From NCBI GenBank assembly GCA_050012675.1, contig JBEKGS010000003.1, forward strand, positions 60,717 through 124,716: a DNA stretch of 64,000 nucleotides, in the 5' to 3' direction. Shown piece after piece: positions 61,012 to 64,000 of the stretch. The notes beneath the pieces were generated by a model. It made no database searches, was not told the origin of the DNA, and saw only the letters and a list, made by a program, of their open reading frames with translations. This stretch comes from Fen-455 sp050012675. Its GTDB lineage: Bacteria; Actinomycetota; Acidimicrobiia; Acidimicrobiales; Bog-793. A program made the position numbers and the translations under genes. Position 1 is the stretch's first letter; the number at the start of each line of letters is the position of its first letter.

Positions 61012-62247
61012 TCAGTGACCCCGGGCCAACTTGATCAGCCGGTCAAGGACCGTCCCGCCGTCGGCGCGCAGCCCGTTGTGCTCGAATTCGTTGGTGAGCC
61101 AGGTGTGCATCGTGGGAATCAGGTCTGCCGTCTCTTCGGAGAACGATCGCTCTACGTACATGTCATAGGCGTAGATGGCCGCTGCCGCGGGAACTTCACA
61201 GCGGCTCAGGCTCTGGGCGTCGTACAGGCTCGGCCACTCGTGGCCGGCCAATAGATTGGCTGCCTCGCGTAAGGGCTTCAGCGCCCCGTAGTCGTCGAAC
61301 ATCCACGGGAACACGTGCTCGCCGGTGAACAGCTCAGGCCGTGCGGTGTATTCCTCTGGTTGCACCCGCGCCGCGGACCAGTTGGTGACCGCTCCATCGG
61401 AATAACTGGATTCGTGGATGACGGCGTAAAGCGGATTGCGGGAAAAAGGCGGGAGACCCTCCTCGAGGTCGTGCAGGAACCCCGGAGAGTCTTCGGGTAG
61501 CTCCAGTATGTAGTGCAGGCGCTCCGCACCATCGCTCATGCCGAGCATCCATCCGAGCTGGCGGAACATCCGCGGCGTGAGGCGGTCCCCGCCCGGTAGT
61601 GTCACTTCCGCTTCGGCTAGCCAGGCCTGAAGCTTATGCACGCGTTCGCGATCGGCCGGATAGCGCTCGTAGTAGCGGCGGCAGCGCTGCAACGTCCTGG
61701 CATAAGTGGCGCGGTAGACCTCGTCGGGATGGCGGCCGATCGGTGGCAGCCCGCCGGTCAGGAAGGCCTCCGCCAGCCCTCCGGGTGCCGCGGACAGGTA
61801 GTGCAGCACGCAGAAGCCACCGAATGACTGACCGAGCACGCTCCAGCGTTCGACGCCCAATTCGTTGCGGATGAACTCAGCGTCCTTCACGATCGAGTCG
61901 GCACGGAAACAGGACAGGTACGCCGCCTGCTCTTCGGGGCTCATCCCCTGGAGCGTCGCGACGGGCGTCGACCGGCCGGTTCCCCGCTGGTCGAGCATGA
62001 GTACGCGAAAGTCCTTCAATGCCCTTTCCAACCAGCCGGGCGTTGGCGGTTGAGACTTCGGACGAGGTGACTCCATGCCGGGTCCACCCTGCAGGTACAC
62101 GAGAAACGGTCTGTCTTGCCCCTCAGGTGCTGCCACCTCCCGGGCGAACACTTTGATGCGGCGAGTGTCCGGATCTGAGTAGCGCAGCGGGACATCGAAC
62201 TCACGCTCGGTAAGTACCAACCCCGGTAGATAAGCAGTCACAGGCAT
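61012..62247 (-). CDS. Proline iminopeptidase-like alpha/beta hydrolase
   Basis: 411 residues, cytosolic S33-type hydrolase. YLQGGPGMES at 51-60 (oxyanion loop), MLDQRGTGRSTP, and the nucleophile elbow GQSFGG with Ser141. The Asp and His of the triad should lie near the C-terminus (DMYVERS; NEFEHNGL). Family enzymes remove N-terminal proline or hydrolyse peptides. The ATG start has no obvious ribosome-binding site. Alone between non-coding stretches. Confidence 0.83.
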   Translation of the reverse strand: MPVTAYLPGLVLTEREFDVPLRYSDPDTRRIKVFAREVAAPEGQDRPFLVYLQGGPGMESPRPKSQPPTPGWLERALKDFRVLMLDQRGTGRSTPVATLQGMSPEEQAAYLSCFRADSIVKDAEFIRNELGVERWSVLGQSFGGFCVLHYLSAAPGGLAEAFLTGGLPPIGRHPDEVYRATYARTLQRCRRYYERYPADRERVHKLQAWLAEAEVTLPGGDRLTPRMFRQLGWMLGMSDGAERLHYILELPEDSPGFLHDLEEGLPPFSRNPLYAVIHESSYSDGAVTNWSAARVQPEEYTARPELFTGEHVFPWMFDDYGALKPLREAANLLAGHEWPSLYDAQSLSRCEVPAAAAIYAYDMYVERSFSEETADLIPTMHTWLTNEFEHNGLRADGGTVLDRLIKLARGH

Positions 62248-62757
62248 GGCTGAGATTCTGCCAGCTCAGCGTCCGGCGGGTGGCTTGGTACCGGTTCCCG
62301 GCACCGGAACGGCTGGCGTTTCGAGGTCTGAGGACCACTTCGGATCTGACTGTATGGCGGGTTCGTCAAGGCGCAGGAGGAGGCCGGGTCTCCTGAGCGC
62401 GTGCACACCACGGCCGCTACACTGCGCGAACCGCCTCCTCAGTGCGCAGAAGTGTCCAACGGCTGCAGCGAGGCCCATCACACGCCGGACACGAATCTCG
62501 GGGGCTCGCGGACGTCCTGTGTCGTTCTCCTCCATGATGATCAGAGAAGTGATCGACCAACGCGGGTCAGCACAGGCGTCGGACTCGCTCGTCCGGCGGA
62601 TTGGCCACGCTGCAACTTTGCGTTGCGGTCCGCAAAGGCCCGTGGTCGCAGCCATGGCGACGCAATGGAGGGCGCGAGCCAACTCCACCGAGTCAGGTGC
62701 CGTCGAAGCGGCGCGGCTTCGCGCGCTGCACAAGCGCCCTGGTAAAGGCGCGACCCA
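62248..62757. other. Gene-free stretch before the 321-residue hypothetical gene
   Basis: About 510 bases. Long open frames exist on both strands here, but their translations are Arg/Cys-rich with no family pattern, and no ribosome-binding site stands out. GTACCGGTTCCCGGCACCGG near 62288 can form a small hairpin. Nothing else recognised. Confidence 0.4.
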
Positions 62758-63723
62758 GTGACGAGCTACCGGATCGACCCGGTGGATGGGCGCACTCTCA
62801 TCGCGCGTTGGCCGGACCTGCCGATCCAGGGTTCTGCGACTGTCGGATCCTTTGCGGACACGGTGACCGCGATGACGGTCCAGAGGGTTCTCGACGCGGC
62901 GTCCCGCTACCGGTGGCACCGCATGCTCCAGTTGTGGGACGAAGGAGTCTTCACAGACGCCAGGGCGGGGTCTGATCCGATCGTCAGCTTCTCGCGGTCA
63001 ACGCTCGCGGGGCCAGAGCCAGGGTGGTTACCGCGACTGGCGACAGACGTGATTCTTGGAGACTCGCCGATGAGCCAGTACCTGAGAGAGCGCATCGACA
63101 CTTCGATCCCCCGTCAGCACCATCAGCCGAGTCCTGTCGACCCCCACGCGTGGCTCTTTGCCGATCGGAGACCCCTCGGGAATCTTGAGGCTCTCCTCTG
63201 GAGCCAATGGCAACAGCGCCTTCCCATGCAGGAGATCGAGGCCCTGAGAACCGAGCTCGACGCGGAGCTCGCGGCTACGACCGGCGACTGGGTCGGCCGA
63301 GGCCGACAAGTCGCCTGGTATCTGAATGCCGATCTTCTAGTAGGTGAGGACACATGGGAGGGTGATGACAGCGACGTGGAGGTGGGCGACCGCGGCGTTC
63401 GGTTGCTTCGCGAGCTCACTGGCGTTGCGATCGAGCTGACCTCGTCCCGGGATCGTCTGCGCTCGGATCGTCTGCAGGTACACACGCCGGGGTCGGTGGT
63501 GGGATTCTGGCTGGAGGATTACGCGTGGACATACGGGTGGCCCGAGCCGAGGTTGTCGGATACCTGGCGAGTCTCGGGCAAGCTGGCTCCGGCGCTTGAA
63601 CTCACGGTCGGGGAGCTGGCGAGTTTCATCATCGAAGGAATTGCCGCCGGCGAATGGCCATTCGGTGGTGCTTCACCCGGCGAGAGACCGTCCGTCATCG
63701 TCACGCGAGACCGGTCGGGCTAG
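62758..63723 (+). CDS. Hypothetical protein
   Basis: 321 residues, not recognised. No signal or membrane segment. The composition is mixed with conserved-looking Trp-rich blocks (WLPRLATDVILGDSPMSQYL; EALLWSQWQQRLP; VVGFWLEDYAWTYGWPEP) and several acidic residues (EGDDSDVEVGD). GTG 62758 directly follows a CGACCCA stretch with no strong ribosome-binding site. GC and codon choice do not differ clearly from neighbours. Function unknown. Confidence 0.55.
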   Translation: MTSYRIDPVDGRTLIARWPDLPIQGSATVGSFADTVTAMTVQRVLDAASRYRWHRMLQLWDEGVFTDARAGSDPIVSFSRSTLAGPEPGWLPRLATDVILGDSPMSQYLRERIDTSIPRQHHQPSPVDPHAWLFADRRPLGNLEALLWSQWQQRLPMQEIEALRTELDAELAATTGDWVGRGRQVAWYLNADLLVGEDTWEGDDSDVEVGDRGVRLLRELTGVAIELTSSRDRLRSDRLQVHTPGSVVGFWLEDYAWTYGWPEPRLSDTWRVSGKLAPALELTVGELASFIIEGIAAGEWPFGGASPGERPSVIVTRDRSG

Positions 63724-63866
63724 CGCATCAATGGGGCTCAACGCTGCCGAGTGCGAACCAGCGCGCGGTGACGCAATCGCGCGACCGGCCCGCAGCTCCT
63801 GTCTCGAAGCCGAGACACACGCGAGGGACGATCCTCGCCTGCAATTGGTTTGACGCGCCGTTCATC

Positions 63867-63998
63867 TCAAGGCTCAACTGGAAGGTAGACGTCGGCTCGC
63901 CATGCTCTGATGAGCTGGGGAGAGTTCAACGCACTCAGGGCGCGCAGCGCCCACTCGAGCACCTGCTCATGGGGCTCGTCGGAGGATATGCGCAAGAC
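63867..63998 (-). CDS. 3' end of an unidentified gene running off the window
   Basis: On the minus strand an open frame enters from the right edge and ends in TGA at 63869-63867. Its 43 residues (for example DEPHEQVLEWALRALSALNS and IRAWRADVYLPVEP) look like a real helical C-terminus. Too short to name. Confidence 0.4.
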   Translation of the reverse strand, partial: VLRISSDEPHEQVLEWALRALSALNSPQLIRAWRADVYLPVEP

Positions 63999-64000
63999 AA

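Noticed and set aside
62246..62761. 171-residue open frame before the 321-residue gene, and a minus-strand frame over 62266-62919
   Set aside because: Arg/Cys-rich translations without motif or ribosome-binding site; the minus frame overlaps the better-supported gene at 62758.

Overview
The window is chromosomal DNA from a high-GC actinobacterium. GTG and TTG starts are common, and the gene set is actinobacterial: a SigK/RskA-type sigma/anti-sigma pair, an ImuA'-ImuB-DnaE2 mutasome, DUF2510 and MMPL proteins, and CGAAC-N4-GTTCG LexA boxes. Gene order and content would suit the class Acidimicrobiia, but that is inference; no rRNA or tRNA gene was seen to confirm it.

Bases 1-13200 form a branched-chain amino acid region. 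The 3' part of serA is followed by a flavin reductase-like gene and a leucine-type attenuator (14-codon leader peptide with Ile, Val and three Leu codons, then a T-tailed hairpin) ahead of leuA. A tightly coupled greA-leuC-leuD operon runs toward leuA from the other strand. After a two-gene ABC exporter and a secreted protein, a leuB-ilvE-cimA-orf operon follows. LeuA and CimA provide the leucine and threonine-independent isoleucine entry reactions, and LeuCD, LeuB and IlvE can serve both.

Bases 13200-20700 hold a DinB-like protein, an unknown cytosolic protein, a large putative lipoprotein, an ECF sigma/anti-sigma pair, an M48 protease and a peptidase/acetyltransferase pair.

Bases 20945-24863 are the most unusual part. 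A small exported protein with a TasA/SipW-dependent look is followed by a 709-residue relative whose fold appears to be split by two LamG-type domains, and then by a signal peptidase of the SipW/ER type (catalytic His rather than Lys). This reads as a self-contained surface-fibre or adhesin system with its own processing enzyme.

Bases 24800-42350 include a peptidase S51-like protein, an ABC-F protein, and two halves of the SOS mutasome: imuA'-imuB at 28.5-31.0 kb and dnaE2 at 36.4-39.8 kb. Both are preceded by the same 14-bp LexA palindrome and both seem to be leaderless. Between them lie an HtrA-type protease, a reductase/epimerase and a two-component system. An MMPL exporter follows dnaE2.

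From 42350 to the end the DNA is more accessory in character: TauE/SafE and LysE exporters, an orphan trypsin-like protease, a decapitated RCC1-repeat gene, a PLP decarboxylase, an oxidoreductase, a GH3 enzyme with an MFS exporter, a gene-sparse stretch with inverted repeats (53.9-55.7 kb), a methyltransferase, a Dph6-like ATPase, a probable seven-bladed propeller protein, a GH43-like enzyme, a proline iminopeptidase-like hydrolase and several unrecognised genes. No CRISPR array, complete insertion sequence or RNA gene was recognised.
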